Assembly: GCF_039545455.1 (NCBI RefSeq)
Contig: NZ_CP154467.1
Span: 992,001 to 1,056,000, forward strand
Direction: 5' to 3'
Source of the DNA: Brucella sp. BE17
GTDB lineage: Bacteria > Pseudomonadota > Alphaproteobacteria > Rhizobiales > Rhizobiaceae
Length of the DNA: 64,000 bases
Shown here piece by piece: positions 36,041 to 44,344 of the stretch. The notes under the pieces were generated by a model, which saw only the letters and a list, made by a program, of their open reading frames with translations, did no database searches and had not been told where the DNA came from. A program made the translations under genes and the position numbers. The first letter of the stretch is position 1, and each line of letters opens with the position of its first letter.

Positions 36041-36337
36041 ATGTCGAATATGAAAGACAATTTGGTGCAATCGCCTTTCACAAACGAAGCCTGGCCTTCA
36101 CAGACCGGCCGCGCTTCAGCGTTAAGCAGCCTGTTTTCAGTCCAGACACTCAAGCAGGCAGCGCTGAAAATTGCCGATGTGCGACGCGGGAAAGGTTTTA
36201 ATACCGGCGACCTGGTCGGGCTTTTAATGGGCCACGCCGTCCGCAACAGACGGCTTTCACAACCCAAGGCCTGTATGCGCATGCGCCTGCCGGTGACTTC
36301 CAACAAGATCAGTGTGCGCCTGACCATTCCGCGCTGA
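36041..36337 (+). CDS. Hypothetical protein, 98 residues
   Basis: I do not recognise this protein. Starts at the ATG at 36041 with GAGGG seven bases upstream; a start at 36017 is also possible. It is 98 residues, basic (Arg/Lys-rich, isoelectric point high by inspection), with no signal peptide or membrane helix. The middle contains SLFSVQTLKQAALKIADVRR and GKGFNTGDLVGLLMGHAVRN. It follows the carboxypeptidase by 65 bases and is closed by a strong terminator, which supports a real transcription unit end. Function unknown. Confidence 0.6.
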   Translation: MSNMKDNLVQSPFTNEAWPSQTGRASALSSLFSVQTLKQAALKIADVRRGKGFNTGDLVGLLMGHAVRNRRLSQPKACMRMRLPVTSNKISVRLTIPR

Positions 36338-36352
36338 ATTATATTCAGCATT

Positions 36353-36381
36353 CAAAAACCCGCCTTTCGGCGGGCTTTTTA
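36353..36381. terminator. Bidirectional terminator
   Basis: CCCGCC (36359-36364), loop TTTC, GGCGGG (36369-36374), then CTTTTT on the plus strand and an A tract before the stem that gives a T run on the minus strand. It lies between the convergent 98-residue gene and the DUF1489 gene. Confidence 0.9.
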
Positions 36382-36395
36382 TTTCAGGTCAATTT

Positions 36396-36833
36396 TTAAA
36401 GAAGCCCGAGAGCGGCAAGCTCCTGGCGCAATTCTACAGGAAGGGCTGCCCTGCCCGCTTTGCCCGTTGCTTCGTCCTGCGGTGCTTCATTATCCGCAAG
36501 ATAACGCCAACCCTGAAAGGCGCGGCGTGGTTGCCAATGCGTTGGTACGATTTTGGGCTCCAGCACGAAATGACAACGATTGATGCCCGCAGTGTCGGTG
36601 AAAGGCCTGATGTCCACAAGGCGCTGGCGGCACTGTACATTGCCCTTGATCACCCAATAAAGCGAGCCACCGTCCAGCAACTCATCTATGCGTTTTGGCA
36701 CCATGCGCGTGGTATGGGTCTGTTCCGGCACAAGACCGGCGCCCCGCTGTTCAGCAAGGCGAAAATCGATCCAGGCGGCGAGATCTTCGATACTATCGCA
36801 GCCGACACAAAGCTTGACGAGATTGAGAGCCAT
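36396..36833 (-). CDS. DUF1489 family protein
   Basis: 145 residues, matching the alphaproteobacterial DUF1489 family (COG5458). Characteristic segments are MALNLVKLCVGCDSIEDLAA, TRMVPKRIDELLDGGSLYWV, IKGNVQCRQRLVDIRPFTD and the C-terminal PRRAFQGWRYL. No signal peptide. Function unknown; the family is described as a putative transcriptional or RNA-related cytosolic protein, which I cannot support from sequence. Confidence 0.88.
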   Translation of the reverse strand: MALNLVKLCVGCDSIEDLAAWIDFRLAEQRGAGLVPEQTHTTRMVPKRIDELLDGGSLYWVIKGNVQCRQRLVDIRPFTDTAGINRCHFVLEPKIVPTHWQPRRAFQGWRYLADNEAPQDEATGKAGRAALPVELRQELAALGLL

Positions 36834-36894
36834 GCAGGCGGTTTAAACCGGACTTTTGCCGTCTTCAAGCATGAAGAGCAACTATCACCCAATA

Positions 36895-38298
36895 TCAGCA
36901 GGCCACGACATTGACGGCGAGCCCCGCCTGACTGGTTTCCTTGTAGCGCTCGCTCATATCATGGCCGGTCTGGCGCATGGTTTCGATACAGGCGTCAAGC
37001 GGTACGAAATGATTGCCGTCGCCCTTAACCGCAAGTGACGCCGCCGTCACCGCCTTGACCGCGCCGAGCGCATTGCGCTCGATACACGGAACCTGCACCA
37101 GGCCTGCAACCGGATCGCAGGTCATGCCCAAATGATGTTCAAGTGCTATTTCAGCGGCATTTTCGATCTGTGCGGGAGAACCGCCGAGAACCGCCGCAAG
37201 TCCAGCTGCCGCCATCGCAGACGCTGACCCCACCTCGCCCTGGCAGCCAACTTCAGCCCCTGAAATCGAGGCATTATGCTTGATCACGCCGCCGATCGCC
37301 GCGGAAGTCAGCAGAAAGTCACGGATACCTTTCTCATCGGCATCGTCATGGAAATGCAGATAATAGCGCAGCACCGCCGGAACCACGCCCGCAGCGCCGT
37401 TGGTGGGGGCCGTCACCACCCTGCCCCCGGAAGCGTTTTCCTCATTGACCGCCATAGCGTAGACCGAGAGCCAGTCATTGGCGAGCAGTGGATTACTGCG
37501 ATTGTTACGCCAGTCGTCCTGAAGCTTGTCGTGCAACTGACGCGCACGACGACGCACATTTAGACCGCCCGGCATGATACCTTCGCGGTTCAGACCACGT
37601 TCGATGCAGCCGCGCATCGCACCCCATACATGATCCAATCCCGCATTGAGTTCAGTACGCGGCATGTGTTTTTCTTCATTGGCGCGCTTCATCTCGGCAA
37701 TCGTAAGACCACTCGTCTGCGCCATGGTGAGCATTTCAGCCGCGTTGCGGAACGGATAAGGCACATCCGCCTTGTCATCGGCTTTCGCGCCGCTGCGTTG
37801 CACGCGGCTCAATTCTTCTTCCGTGACGACAAAGCCACCGCCGATGGAGAAATAGGCACGACGCAAAAGCAGATTATCATCGCGGTCATAAGCGCAAAAA
37901 GCCATACCATTGGCATGGCCCGGCAAAGGGGTCTTGCGATCAAGCACGAGATCGGTTTTGGGGTCGAACTGATAGGTTGGATGACCCTGTGGCGCTATTC
38001 TTCGGGTTGCAACAACCTTTTCGACCTCTGCATCCATGATGTCGGGATCGATCGTATCGGGCAGATAGCCGCAAAGACCGAGAATGACCGCACGGTCGGT
38101 CGCATGGCCCACGCCCGTATAGGCGAGTGATCCATGCAGGCTGGCTTTCAAACGAACGATCCTGGAGTGAGCAGGACGCGGCCAGTTGCCACCTGCAATC
38201 TCATCCAGAAACATATGCGCAGCCGTCATCGGGCCCATCGTGTGCGAACTGGAAGGCCCGATACCAATCTTGAAGAGATCGAAAACCGAAAGAAACAT
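36895..38298 (-). CDS. sdaA: L-serine ammonia-lyase (serine dehydratase)
   Basis: 467 residues, one-chain iron-sulfur serine dehydratase that turns L-serine into pyruvate and ammonia. The N-terminal beta domain starts [20 protein letters not shown], and the C-terminal alpha domain carries the cluster cysteines: [32 protein letters not shown] and the C-terminal Cys of the chain. [16 protein letters not shown] is also conserved. The C-terminal Cys is the usual tail ligand. It is transcribed alone, 61 bases before the DUF1489 gene. Confidence 0.95.
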   Translation of the reverse strand: MFLSVFDLFKIGIGPSSSHTMGPMTAAHMFLDEIAGGNWPRPAHSRIVRLKASLHGSLAYTGVGHATDRAVILGLCGYLPDTIDPDIMDAEVEKVVATRRIAPQGHPTYQFDPKTDLVLDRKTPLPGHANGMAFCAYDRDDNLLLRRAYFSIGGGFVVTEEELSRVQRSGAKADDKADVPYPFRNAAEMLTMAQTSGLTIAEMKRANEEKHMPRTELNAGLDHVWGAMRGCIERGLNREGIMPGGLNVRRRARQLHDKLQDDWRNNRSNPLLANDWLSVYAMAVNEENASGGRVVTAPTNGAAGVVPAVLRYYLHFHDDADEKGIRDFLLTSAAIGGVIKHNASISGAEVGCQGEVGSASAMAAAGLAAVLGGSPAQIENAAEIALEHHLGMTCDPVAGLVQVPCIERNALGAVKAVTAASLAVKGDGNHFVPLDACIETMRQTGHDMSERYKETSQAGLAVNVVAC

Positions 38299-38467
38299 TT
38301 TACACCATCACCAGCCTGCCCGTTTTCCAAAACAGGGAAAACCACCAGCGTCAAGCATTCAGCTATAACAAGCAGCTTTATATCAGATAGTGTAAGGAAC
38401 GACCAACACCAAGCGATTGCCGAAAAGCGGCATCAAATCACCGGAATACGCTAAATTGCGCTGAAGC

Positions 38468-38492
38468 GCCGGATCAAGCCAGTTGATCCGGC
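38468..38492. other. Perfect hairpin downstream of a small ORF
   Basis: GCCGGATCAA (38468-38477) and TTGATCCGGC (38483-38492) form a perfect 10-bp stem with a 5-base loop. Neither strand has a clear T run. It lies 21 bases after the stop of the candidate 32-codon minus-strand gene and may be its 3' end. Confidence 0.55.
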
Positions 38493-38513
38493 ATCCAATA
38501 AAGAAATTACTGA

Positions 38514-38612
38514 TTAAATGAGAAAAAGATAAGCGAGCAAAATAACAGCAAAGAGACCGATAACTGCCCGGAGCGTCACACCCCAGCAGGATTTTTCAAC
38601 AGTTTCATCCAT
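38514..38612 (-). CDS. Candidate small membrane protein, 32 residues
   Basis: An open frame below the usual size limit: ATG at 38612, TAA at 38514-38516. It begins MDETVEKSCWGVTLR and continues into a hydrophobic stretch AVIGLFAVILLAYLFLI that fits one transmembrane helix, with acidic residues at the N-terminus and arginine just before the helix. Single-span peptides of this kind often attach to larger membrane complexes. The ribosome binding site is poor (AAGG about 15 bases upstream). It lies in a 700-base region (38299-39000) otherwise empty of genes. Function unknown. Confidence 0.4.
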   Translation of the reverse strand: MDETVEKSCWGVTLRAVIGLFAVILLAYLFLI

Positions 38613-39000
38613 GGATATTTTTGACAACCTTATTGTATCTGTTCAGCGACACCGTTTTTTATCCTATCGCCGTTGCCCTCATATAACCGCCGGGTCCACC
38701 GAGTGCAACGTCGAAAAAAGGCCAAAATGCGGCAGGTCTGATGCTCACTAAATGGGTAGCTTATATTATGCATTATTTTTCAATGGGTTGAAATTAGACA
38801 TCCTTAACGATGGCTTTATAGGGTTGGCAAAAATGTGGCATCTGGGTTGCAGCAGGCGCATATCCCTGTTGGCTTCCCGCCACGAGGCGAACGTTACGCC
38901 AAGATGGCTCAAACGCCGTGCTTTCACGATACTACAGCCTTTCAAACGCCTGTGTTAGAAACGTCAGCTCGAACCCGACGATTCGAGAACAGGAAACACA

Positions 39001-39978
39001 ATGGCCCAGACAGAAGCCCATCTTCGTGGGGAAATGCCAAAACGCTCGCGTCTTGGGCGTCTGGATATCGCACGCGGTGTGGCACTTGTTGCCATGGCGG
39101 TTTATCATTTTGGCTGGGATCTTGAATATTTCGGCTATATGGCCCCTGCAACGACGGCACAAGGCGGCTGGAAACTGTTTGCCCGCTGCATCGCGTCAAG
39201 TTTCCTGTTTCTGGTCGGTTTCAGTCTGGTTTTGGCGCATGGCCGTGGCATTAGATGGCAACCGATGGGCAAACGCTTGTTGCAGATCGGCGTGGCGGCT
39301 ACGGCCATCTCCGCCATTACTTATTACATGTCGCAGGAAAGTTTCATCTTCTTCGGCATCCTGCATCAAATCGCGCTGGCAAGCGTGCTGGGGCTTTTAT
39401 TCCTGCGCCTGCCGCCACTTCTAACACTGATTATAGCGGCTCTCGTCATTTCAGCGCCACTCTATGCGCGCGCAGATATTTTCAATTATCCGGCTTTGCG
39501 CTTCGTCGGCCTCTCGACGCTAACTTTCCGCTCAAACGATTATGTGCCACTATTTCCATGGTTCGGGGCGGTACTCACAGGTATCGCGGTCGCTCGTTTT
39601 GCAGAGCGCTATGGCTGGCTCAACCTGCTTTCAGGCGGCATCAAACCCGTTTTTCTGCAAAAGCCGCTCAGCTTCATTGGCCGTCACAGTCTGGCCTTCT
39701 ACCTGATCCACCAGCCGGTGCTCATCTCTCTGGTCTATGTCTTTTCGCTTGTGTCACCGCCAGACCAGCGCGGACCTTTTATAGAGTCCTGTGTTGCCAG
39801 TTGCCTGCCGACCGGAAGCGAGCCGCTCTGCCGCCAGTTCTGCGGCTGCGTGGTTAATGAGCTTAATAAAGCCGATCTGTTTGATGATGTCTTGCACGGC
39901 AAAGCCGATCAGGACAACAACACGACCGTGCAGGCTATAACGCAAATATGTTCGCCCGTGCCGGACTCGCTGCCGTAA
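39001..39978 (+). CDS. DUF1624 membrane acyltransferase (heparan-alpha-glucosaminide N-acetyltransferase-like)
   Basis: 325 residues, integral membrane protein of the DUF1624 family (PF07786), related to the lysosomal HGSNAT catalytic domain. The N-terminal signature is RLGRLDIARGVALVAMAVYH followed by FGWDLEYFGY. Eight or so hydrophobic helices follow; FSLVLAHGRGI and PLFPWFGAVLTGIAVARF are conserved. The C-terminus has a soluble Cys-rich segment (CVASCLPTGSEPLCRQFCGC), expected on the periplasmic side. Acyl acceptor unknown. Its stop is 4 bases from that of the convergent MerR gene. Confidence 0.85.
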   Translation: MAQTEAHLRGEMPKRSRLGRLDIARGVALVAMAVYHFGWDLEYFGYMAPATTAQGGWKLFARCIASSFLFLVGFSLVLAHGRGIRWQPMGKRLLQIGVAATAISAITYYMSQESFIFFGILHQIALASVLGLLFLRLPPLLTLIIAALVISAPLYARADIFNYPALRFVGLSTLTFRSNDYVPLFPWFGAVLTGIAVARFAERYGWLNLLSGGIKPVFLQKPLSFIGRHSLAFYLIHQPVLISLVYVFSLVSPPDQRGPFIESCVASCLPTGSEPLCRQFCGCVVNELNKADLFDDVLHGKADQDNNTTVQAITQICSPVPDSLP

Positions 39979-39982
39979 TCAA

Positions 39983-40375
39983 TCAGGTAGTAACACCGAG
40001 CTCCGCCAGGCGCTCGATGCAAGCCTCTTCGATCTGGTCGAGTTCACCGACCGTCTCGTCGATGTCGCGGCGTTTCTGACGCAGGTCAGCGCGCTTTTCT
40101 TCCACGCGTTTCATGAGCAGCGTCAACTGACCGGTTTCACCGGGCGGCTCACGATACATCTGAATGATCTCATGTATTTCGGCGATCGAGAATCCGAGCC
40201 GCTTGCCACGCAGAATCTGCTTGAGAAGCTGACGGTCCGAAGGCCGGAAAAGACGCGTCCGCCCTCTGCGCACAGGCGCGATCAGGCCTTCATCTTCATA
40301 AAACCGTAAAGTACGGGTGGAGATCCCGAATTCGCGTGTTAATTCGGTAATCGTATAATATTCGCGCGTCACCAT
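39983..40375 (-). CDS. MerR family transcriptional regulator
   Basis: 130 residues. The MerR winged helix-turn-helix is clear: YYTITELTREFGISTRTLRF, then YEDEGLIAPVRRGRTRLFRP. The second half is a long coiled-coil dimerisation helix (LMKRVEEKRADLRQKRRDID). No cysteine is present, so it is not a metal or redox MerR; the layout resembles LiuR-like regulators of acyl-CoA catabolism, which bind ACGT-centred palindromes. A perfect 14-base ACGT palindrome lies 50 bases upstream. Targets unknown. Confidence 0.88.
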   Translation of the reverse strand: MVTREYYTITELTREFGISTRTLRFYEDEGLIAPVRRGRTRLFRPSDRQLLKQILRGKRLGFSIAEIHEIIQMYREPPGETGQLTLLMKRVEEKRADLRQKRRDIDETVGELDQIEEACIERLAELGVTT

Positions 40376-40424
40376 CTATTCCCGGATATCACCTTGCTAC
40401 AAGTTGTTGATTGTTTTGCAACCG

Positions 40425-40438
40425 CTTTTACGTAAAAG
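40425..40438. promoter_or_regulatory. Candidate MerR operator
   Basis: CTTTTACGTAAAAG is a perfect 14-base palindrome, 50 bases upstream of the MerR start and about 100 bases upstream of the divergent hypothetical gene. LiuR-type MerR proteins bind ACGT-centred palindromes at their own promoters. The position suggests autoregulation; control of the divergent gene is possible. Inference. Confidence 0.5.
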
Positions 40439-40540
40439 TCAATATAGAACCGCTTATTTCACACAATCAACTGGACCAGCCAGCCTTGCCATCCCACCGC
40501 CAATCATGCGTTATAGCCGCATCAAAATGAAGAATGACGG

Positions 40541-40909
40541 ATGCTCATGCGGCGATCGATTAAATACACTTTGATAGGACTGGGTATTATTGCCATTTGT
40601 GGCGCTGCCCCCTTTGCTATCGAACCGATTGTGATCAAAATCGGAGAAAGCTCTGTTCGCCAACTCGCCCACGATGGCAATTTCTGCACGACTGAAAACT
40701 GCGAGGAAGGCTATGATTACGCTTTGGCTTTTCTGGAAACCAATTACGGACTTTCACCGAAAGATATTAAGTGGTGCATGGGCGTGGATGTCATCGCGCA
40801 TTATGAATTGCCGTTTGCAAATGATCTGAAGAATACCATCACAGAGCGCATGTACGCCCGTTGCGGTGACGTCCGGCAGGATGATACGCAAGATAGTATG
40901 GGCGAATAA
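40541..40909 (+). CDS. Hypothetical membrane-anchored protein, 122 residues
   Basis: Not recognised. 122 residues, starting at the ATG at 40541 (a second ATG follows at 40547). The N-terminus is a signal anchor or signal peptide (RRSIKYTLIGLGIIAICGAA). The mature part is acidic and has four cysteines (CTTENCEEGY, KWCMGVD, YARCGDV), consistent with disulfides in the periplasm. Divergent from the MerR regulator across 165 bases with a palindrome. Not obviously related to any family I know. Confidence 0.6.
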   Translation: MLMRRSIKYTLIGLGIIAICGAAPFAIEPIVIKIGESSVRQLAHDGNFCTTENCEEGYDYALAFLETNYGLSPKDIKWCMGVDVIAHYELPFANDLKNTITERMYARCGDVRQDDTQDSMGE

Positions 40910-41105
40910 AGCGGCCGGCACCATCAAGTGTTTCTTGCGCATTGTTGCCGCGGTGATCCAAGCTATTGATCAAACCACGTATGAGCATTCAGATAAATCT
41001 GTTTGCCCCATTACTGCGAAGGGGCGGCAACATATATTTTCGCACTGAAATGGAACCAAATAATTCTTGCGGCATTATAATGGTGTTAGTTAACGGAGAC
41101 GACAC

Positions 41106-41423
41106 ATGGCCGACAATGACATTCAGAAAGCTCTTGAGCAGCAAGTCGCAGATCTACGCGGCGAATTAAAGCGTATCACCAAATCTCTCTCCTCCCAATC
41201 CGGTGATTTGGCAAGTGATTTGCGCAATCGTACCGAAGACGCTTACGAGGATGCGCAGGGCCGTCTACGACATACAGCACAGGCTGTACGCGACCATGGA
41301 CAGGTGGTAGCAGAAACCATTCGTGAAAATCCCGGAACCGCTACGACGCTGTTCGGCACGGCTGGTATTCTTGGTGTTCTTATCGGGGTGGCCATCGGCT
41401 GCGCGATTTCGGATCGTCGTTAA
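41106..41423 (+). CDS. ElaB/YqjD/DUF883-like membrane-anchored protein
   Basis: 105 residues. An N-terminal amphipathic helix (IQKALEQQVADLRGELKRIT), a long charged coiled-coil middle (LRNRTEDAYEDAQGRL) and a C-terminal transmembrane segment (GTAGILGVLIGVAIGCAI) followed by SDRR match ElaB/YqjD-type proteins, which bind ribosomes or stress-related partners at the inner membrane. The start has GGAGACGAC upstream. A strong terminator follows 20 bases after the stop. The exact partner is unknown. Confidence 0.82.
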   Translation: MADNDIQKALEQQVADLRGELKRITKSLSSQSGDLASDLRNRTEDAYEDAQGRLRHTAQAVRDHGQVVAETIRENPGTATTLFGTAGILGVLIGVAIGCAISDRR

Positions 41424-41443
41424 CCGATCTCACGGTCGCCCAG

Positions 41444-41483
41444 AGAAAGCTCGCGCAAAGCCCCCTGCGCGGGCTTTCTTTTA
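41444..41483 (+). terminator. Terminator of the ElaB-like gene
   Basis: AGAAAGC (41444-41450) pairs with GCTTTCT (41473-41479), and the inner CGCGCA pairs with TGCGCG. A T-rich stretch (TTTTA) follows. Confidence 0.88.
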
Positions 41484-41536
41484 TGTCTTTACGCCTTGTC
41501 TCAGGGCTGTTAGATCGAGGTTACGGCAATTATGCC

Positions 41537-41568
41537 ACCGGTCGCAGCCTACCCGGATAAAACAAGGA
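41537..41568 (+). promoter_or_regulatory. preQ1-I riboswitch-like aptamer upstream of queF
   Basis: The sequence has every part of the compact preQ1-I aptamer of the Thermoanaerobacter tengcongensis kind. Stem P1 forms from CCGG (41538-41541) and CCGG (41553-41556). The loop reads GGTCGCAG (41540-41547) and ends in ACCC, and the A-rich tail is AAAACAAGG (41559-41567), which can fold back as the pseudoknot strand. The Tte aptamer contains the same GGUCGCAG and AAAACAAGG words. It lies 61 bases before queF, a preQ1 reductase gene, exactly where such a switch makes sense. Confidence 0.85.
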
Positions 41569-41569
41569 C

Positions 41570-41590
41570 AAGCACACAATACTTGTGCTT
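41570..41590 (+). promoter_or_regulatory. Hairpin following the preQ1 aptamer, candidate expression platform
   Basis: AAGCACA (41570-41576) and TGTGCTT (41584-41590) form a perfect 7-bp stem with a 7-base loop, starting 3 bases after the aptamer tail. Only TTT follows, so it could be a weak terminator or a structural platform competing with the pseudoknot. The queF start codon lies 38 bases downstream. Confidence 0.5.
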
Positions 41591-41628
41591 TGCACTGGCT
41601 GCGCCATGACGTTCAAAAAGGCGCTTAA

Positions 41629-42096
41629 ATGTCAGAAAAGACGATTTATTCCGATCTGAAACAGCTTGGCTCGGAGAGCCGCATTCCCCAGTCTCCCGAG
41701 GACGCAGTTCTGGAAAAGGTCCAGAACCCGCAAGCCGGAACGCCCTATTGTGTGCGTTTTACCGCGCCCGAATTCACTTCACTTTGCCCGATGACCGGCC
41801 AGCCGGATTTCGCGCATCTGGTGATCGACTACGTTCCCGGCGAATGGCTGGTGGAAAGCAAATCGCTCAAGCTTTTCCTGTTTTCTTTCCGCAATCACGG
41901 TGCGTTCCATGAAGATTGCACGGTGACAATAGGCAAGCGGCTGGTCGAACTGCTTGATCCTGAATGGCTGCGGATCGGCGGCTACTGGTACCCGCGCGGC
42001 GGCATTCCGATCGACGTCTTCTACCAGACCGGCGACGCACCGCAGGACGTCTGGATTCCGGCACAGGATGTTCCCAATTATCGCGGACGCGGCTAG
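41629..42096 (+). CDS. queF: NADPH-dependent 7-cyano-7-deazaguanine reductase
   Basis: 155 residues, the single-domain QueF type. It reduces preQ0 to preQ1 in queuosine synthesis. The catalytic Cys is in [15 protein letters not shown], with the paired acidic and His residues in [30 protein letters not shown] is the NADPH/substrate signature, and the C-terminal [16 protein letters not shown] is conserved. It is preceded by a preQ1-type aptamer, so product levels likely control its expression. Confidence 0.96.
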   Translation: MSEKTIYSDLKQLGSESRIPQSPEDAVLEKVQNPQAGTPYCVRFTAPEFTSLCPMTGQPDFAHLVIDYVPGEWLVESKSLKLFLFSFRNHGAFHEDCTVTIGKRLVELLDPEWLRIGGYWYPRGGIPIDVFYQTGDAPQDVWIPAQDVPNYRGRG

Positions 42097-42162
42097 ATAC
42101 GCTCTTGCCGCTGGATGGGTTCGCCCCTATCTTGGCCCCATGAAGCGAAAAGAAGACCCATC

Positions 42163-42330
42163 ATGATCAAGACCCTTGTGTTGCTGCTCACACTTTGTGT
42201 TGTCGCCGGTTGTGGCGGCGCGGGCAAAGCGGCGATGAATGCAGGCAAGGGTTTTGATCGTTTTGCTTGCGCATCGCGCAATTTCAAAGGCGAGACGCCC
42301 TGCCCGCAACCGGATAGGCCAACCCCGTGA
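42163..42330 (+). CDS. Small lipoprotein, 55 residues
   Basis: 55 residues from the ATG at 42163, 66 bases after queF. A signal peptide with lipobox (IKTLVLLLTLCVVAGC, cleavage before the Cys) leads to a short mature part GGAGKAAMNAGKGFDRFACA. A further Cys pair could be modified. Small lipoproteins of this size are common and often functionally unassigned. It lies 16 bases before the DUF924 gene. Confidence 0.6.
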   Translation: MIKTLVLLLTLCVVAGCGGAGKAAMNAGKGFDRFACASRNFKGETPCPQPDRPTP

Positions 42331-42346
42331 CGCGAAAGCTAAGACC

Positions 42347-42889
42347 ATGACAATCCAGCCCAACACCATTCTCGATTTCTGGTTTTCTCCAAAAATGCGT
42401 GGAAAATGGTTTGAAAAAAGCGACGCAATAGACTCGGAAATCCGTGAAAAATTCCTGCCGCTTTATGAAGACGCCCGCCTGGACAAGCTCGAAGAGTGGA
42501 AACAGCAGGCAAACAGCGCGCTTGCTCTGACCATTGTTTTCGACCAGTTTCCACGCAATCTGTTTCGCGGCTCGCCGCGCTCCTTCGAGAGCGACGGGCT
42601 GGCGCGCGATGTGGCGATTCAGGCGCTTGATCATGACTTCGACCGAGAGCTGGCACCAGACCAGCGGCAGTTTTTGTATCTGCCGTTCATGCACAGTGAA
42701 AGCCTCAATGATCAAAAGCGTGCGCTGGACCTTTATGAAAAGCTCGGCGATACAAATGCTCTTGATTTTGCGCATCAACATCATGACATCATCGCACAGT
42801 TCGGCCGATTTCCGCATCGCAACGCGGTGCTCGGACGCGACACAACACACGAAGAAGCCGAGTTTCTAAAAACCCATTCAGGGTTTTGA
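42347..42889 (+). CDS. DUF924 family protein
   Basis: 180 residues from the ATG at 42347; the frame is open to 42239 inside the lipoprotein gene. Family PF06041 (COG3803), a TPR-like all-helical cytosolic protein of unknown function. Signature segments are ILDFWFSPKMRGKWFEKSDA, VFDQFPRNLFRGSPRSFESD, FLYLPFMHSESLNDQKRALD and FGRFPHRNAVLGRDTTHEEA. The stop directly abuts the convergent regulator gene. Confidence 0.93.
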   Translation: MTIQPNTILDFWFSPKMRGKWFEKSDAIDSEIREKFLPLYEDARLDKLEEWKQQANSALALTIVFDQFPRNLFRGSPRSFESDGLARDVAIQALDHDFDRELAPDQRQFLYLPFMHSESLNDQKRALDLYEKLGDTNALDFAHQHHDIIAQFGRFPHRNAVLGRDTTHEEAEFLKTHSGF

Positions 42890-44344
42890 TTACAGCAACT
42901 GATAGGGCAATATCCCGCGCCGGTTGTGATTGACCGACAAACGGCTTTTCAACGGCGGCACAGCGCGCTGTACGCATTCGGCGCGCTCACAAATCCGGCA
43001 TGAAACCCCGATCGCATCGAAAGCGGACCGGGCGGCGATATCGAGACCGTCCGCATAGACGAAATCGGCCGCGTGGGTAATTTCACAGCCCAGCGCAATG
43101 GCATAACGACGCTGCGGCGCGTGAAAACCGCCGTCGCGCTTGCTGAGTTCGGTTGCGACACACAGATAACGCGCACCATCGGGTGTTTCAGCCAGCTGGC
43201 GGATGATCTGCCCCGGCGTCTCGAAAGCCTGATGCACATTCCAGAGCGGACACGCTGCGCCATAACGCGCAAATTGCAGTTTTGCGGCGCTGTGGCGTTT
43301 GGTGATGTTGCCGGCACGGTCGATGCGGGCAAAAAACACCGGTACACCGCGCAGGCCAGAGCGCTGCAAGGTGCTCAACCGGTGCGCGACCTGTTCGAGA
43401 CTGGCCCCGAAGCGCGCCGCCAGAAGTTCGAGATCATGACGAAGTTCTTTGGCTGCGTCGAGAAAGTTTTGATAGGGCAGCATCAAGGCCCCGGCGAAAT
43501 AATTGCGCAATCCGATCTTGGCAATCTCGACCGCTTCCAGCGAGCGGAAATCGGTACGCTTGGCAATGGCCGAGACGAGCTTTTCCATTTCGAGTTCAGC
43601 AATCTGGAAGGCGATCTGGAAATGCCGCGTCGAAGACGCTGAATAGGGGTTGAGATAAAGTACCCGCGCGTGCCGATCGAACCGGCGCAGGATCGCCTCA
43701 TCAGGATCGGCACGGGCAATGCGTACCCGGTGCTTTTCTTCCATATATTGGCTCAGGGCAAGACCGGTATCACGCGTGGGAATATCAAGCTTTTTTGCAA
43801 GATTTTCTGCTTCTACATCAATCTCATGCACGTAATTATCGATAAAATGAAAGAAGTCCCGCACTTCCTCATAAGGAGCAAGTTCGGCCATCGACGGCGC
43901 ACGCCCAAGCTGGTTGTCGAGGCTTGCAAGCTGCTCACTGTTGCGCCGGTAAGCCTGATGGCAGGCGACCAGCGCATGCGCCAATCCGGGAGCGTTTTGC
44001 GTGATGAGTTTCAGTTCCTGCAAGTTCGGCTTGTAATTATCAAACACCGGATCGGCCAGAGCTTCCGAAACCGCTGATAGCAACCGGTCATTATCCCCAA
44101 GAGAAATGGCACCAATGTCGATCTGGAAATTTTCGGCCAGTGCCAGCAGAACGGCAGCGGAAACTGGTCGCTGGTTATTCTCAATCTGGTTTAAATAACT
44201 CGTTGAAATACCAAGGCGTTCGGCAAATCCCGACTGGGTTGCTTTGTGCTCTTCGCGGATTTCGCGGATTTTTCTACCGACATAGAGTTTTTTGGGTGCC
44301 ACGTTGGGTGCCTGTTTGGAAGTGTCGGGTTTGCAAATTTGCAT
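42890..44344 (-). CDS. pccR: ScfR/PccR-type short-chain fatty acyl-CoA regulator
   Basis: 484 residues. N-terminal XRE helix-turn-helix (VGRKIREIREEHKATQSGFA, then ISTSYLNQIENNQRPVS), middle IrrE-like (DUF955) and C-terminal DUF2083 zinc-ribbon-like domain with CRICERAEC. This is the architecture of RamB/PrpR and of PccR, which senses propionyl-CoA and controls propionyl-CoA carboxylase in Rhodobacter. It is divergent from pccB. The longest start (44344) has no Shine-Dalgarno and falls inside operator-like TTTGCAAA DNA; a GTG start at 44302 is a real alternative. Symbol by context. Confidence 0.88.
   Translation of the reverse strand: MQICKPDTSKQAPNVAPKKLYVGRKIREIREEHKATQSGFAERLGISTSYLNQIENNQRPVSAAVLLALAENFQIDIGAISLGDNDRLLSAVSEALADPVFDNYKPNLQELKLITQNAPGLAHALVACHQAYRRNSEQLASLDNQLGRAPSMAELAPYEEVRDFFHFIDNYVHEIDVEAENLAKKLDIPTRDTGLALSQYMEEKHRVRIARADPDEAILRRFDRHARVLYLNPYSASSTRHFQIAFQIAELEMEKLVSAIAKRTDFRSLEAVEIAKIGLRNYFAGALMLPYQNFLDAAKELRHDLELLAARFGASLEQVAHRLSTLQRSGLRGVPVFFARIDRAGNITKRHSAAKLQFARYGAACPLWNVHQAFETPGQIIRQLAETPDGARYLCVATELSKRDGGFHAPQRRYAIALGCEITHAADFVYADGLDIAARSAFDAIGVSCRICERAECVQRAVPPLKSRLSVNHNRRGILPYQLL

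Noticed and set aside
38752..38958. A 68-codon plus-strand frame before the DUF1624 gene
   Set aside because: No ribosome binding site and no conserved features; composition looks random.
40981..41169. A plus-strand frame overlapping the ElaB-like gene start
   Set aside because: It overlaps a gene with a good ribosome binding site and coiled-coil content; no independent support.
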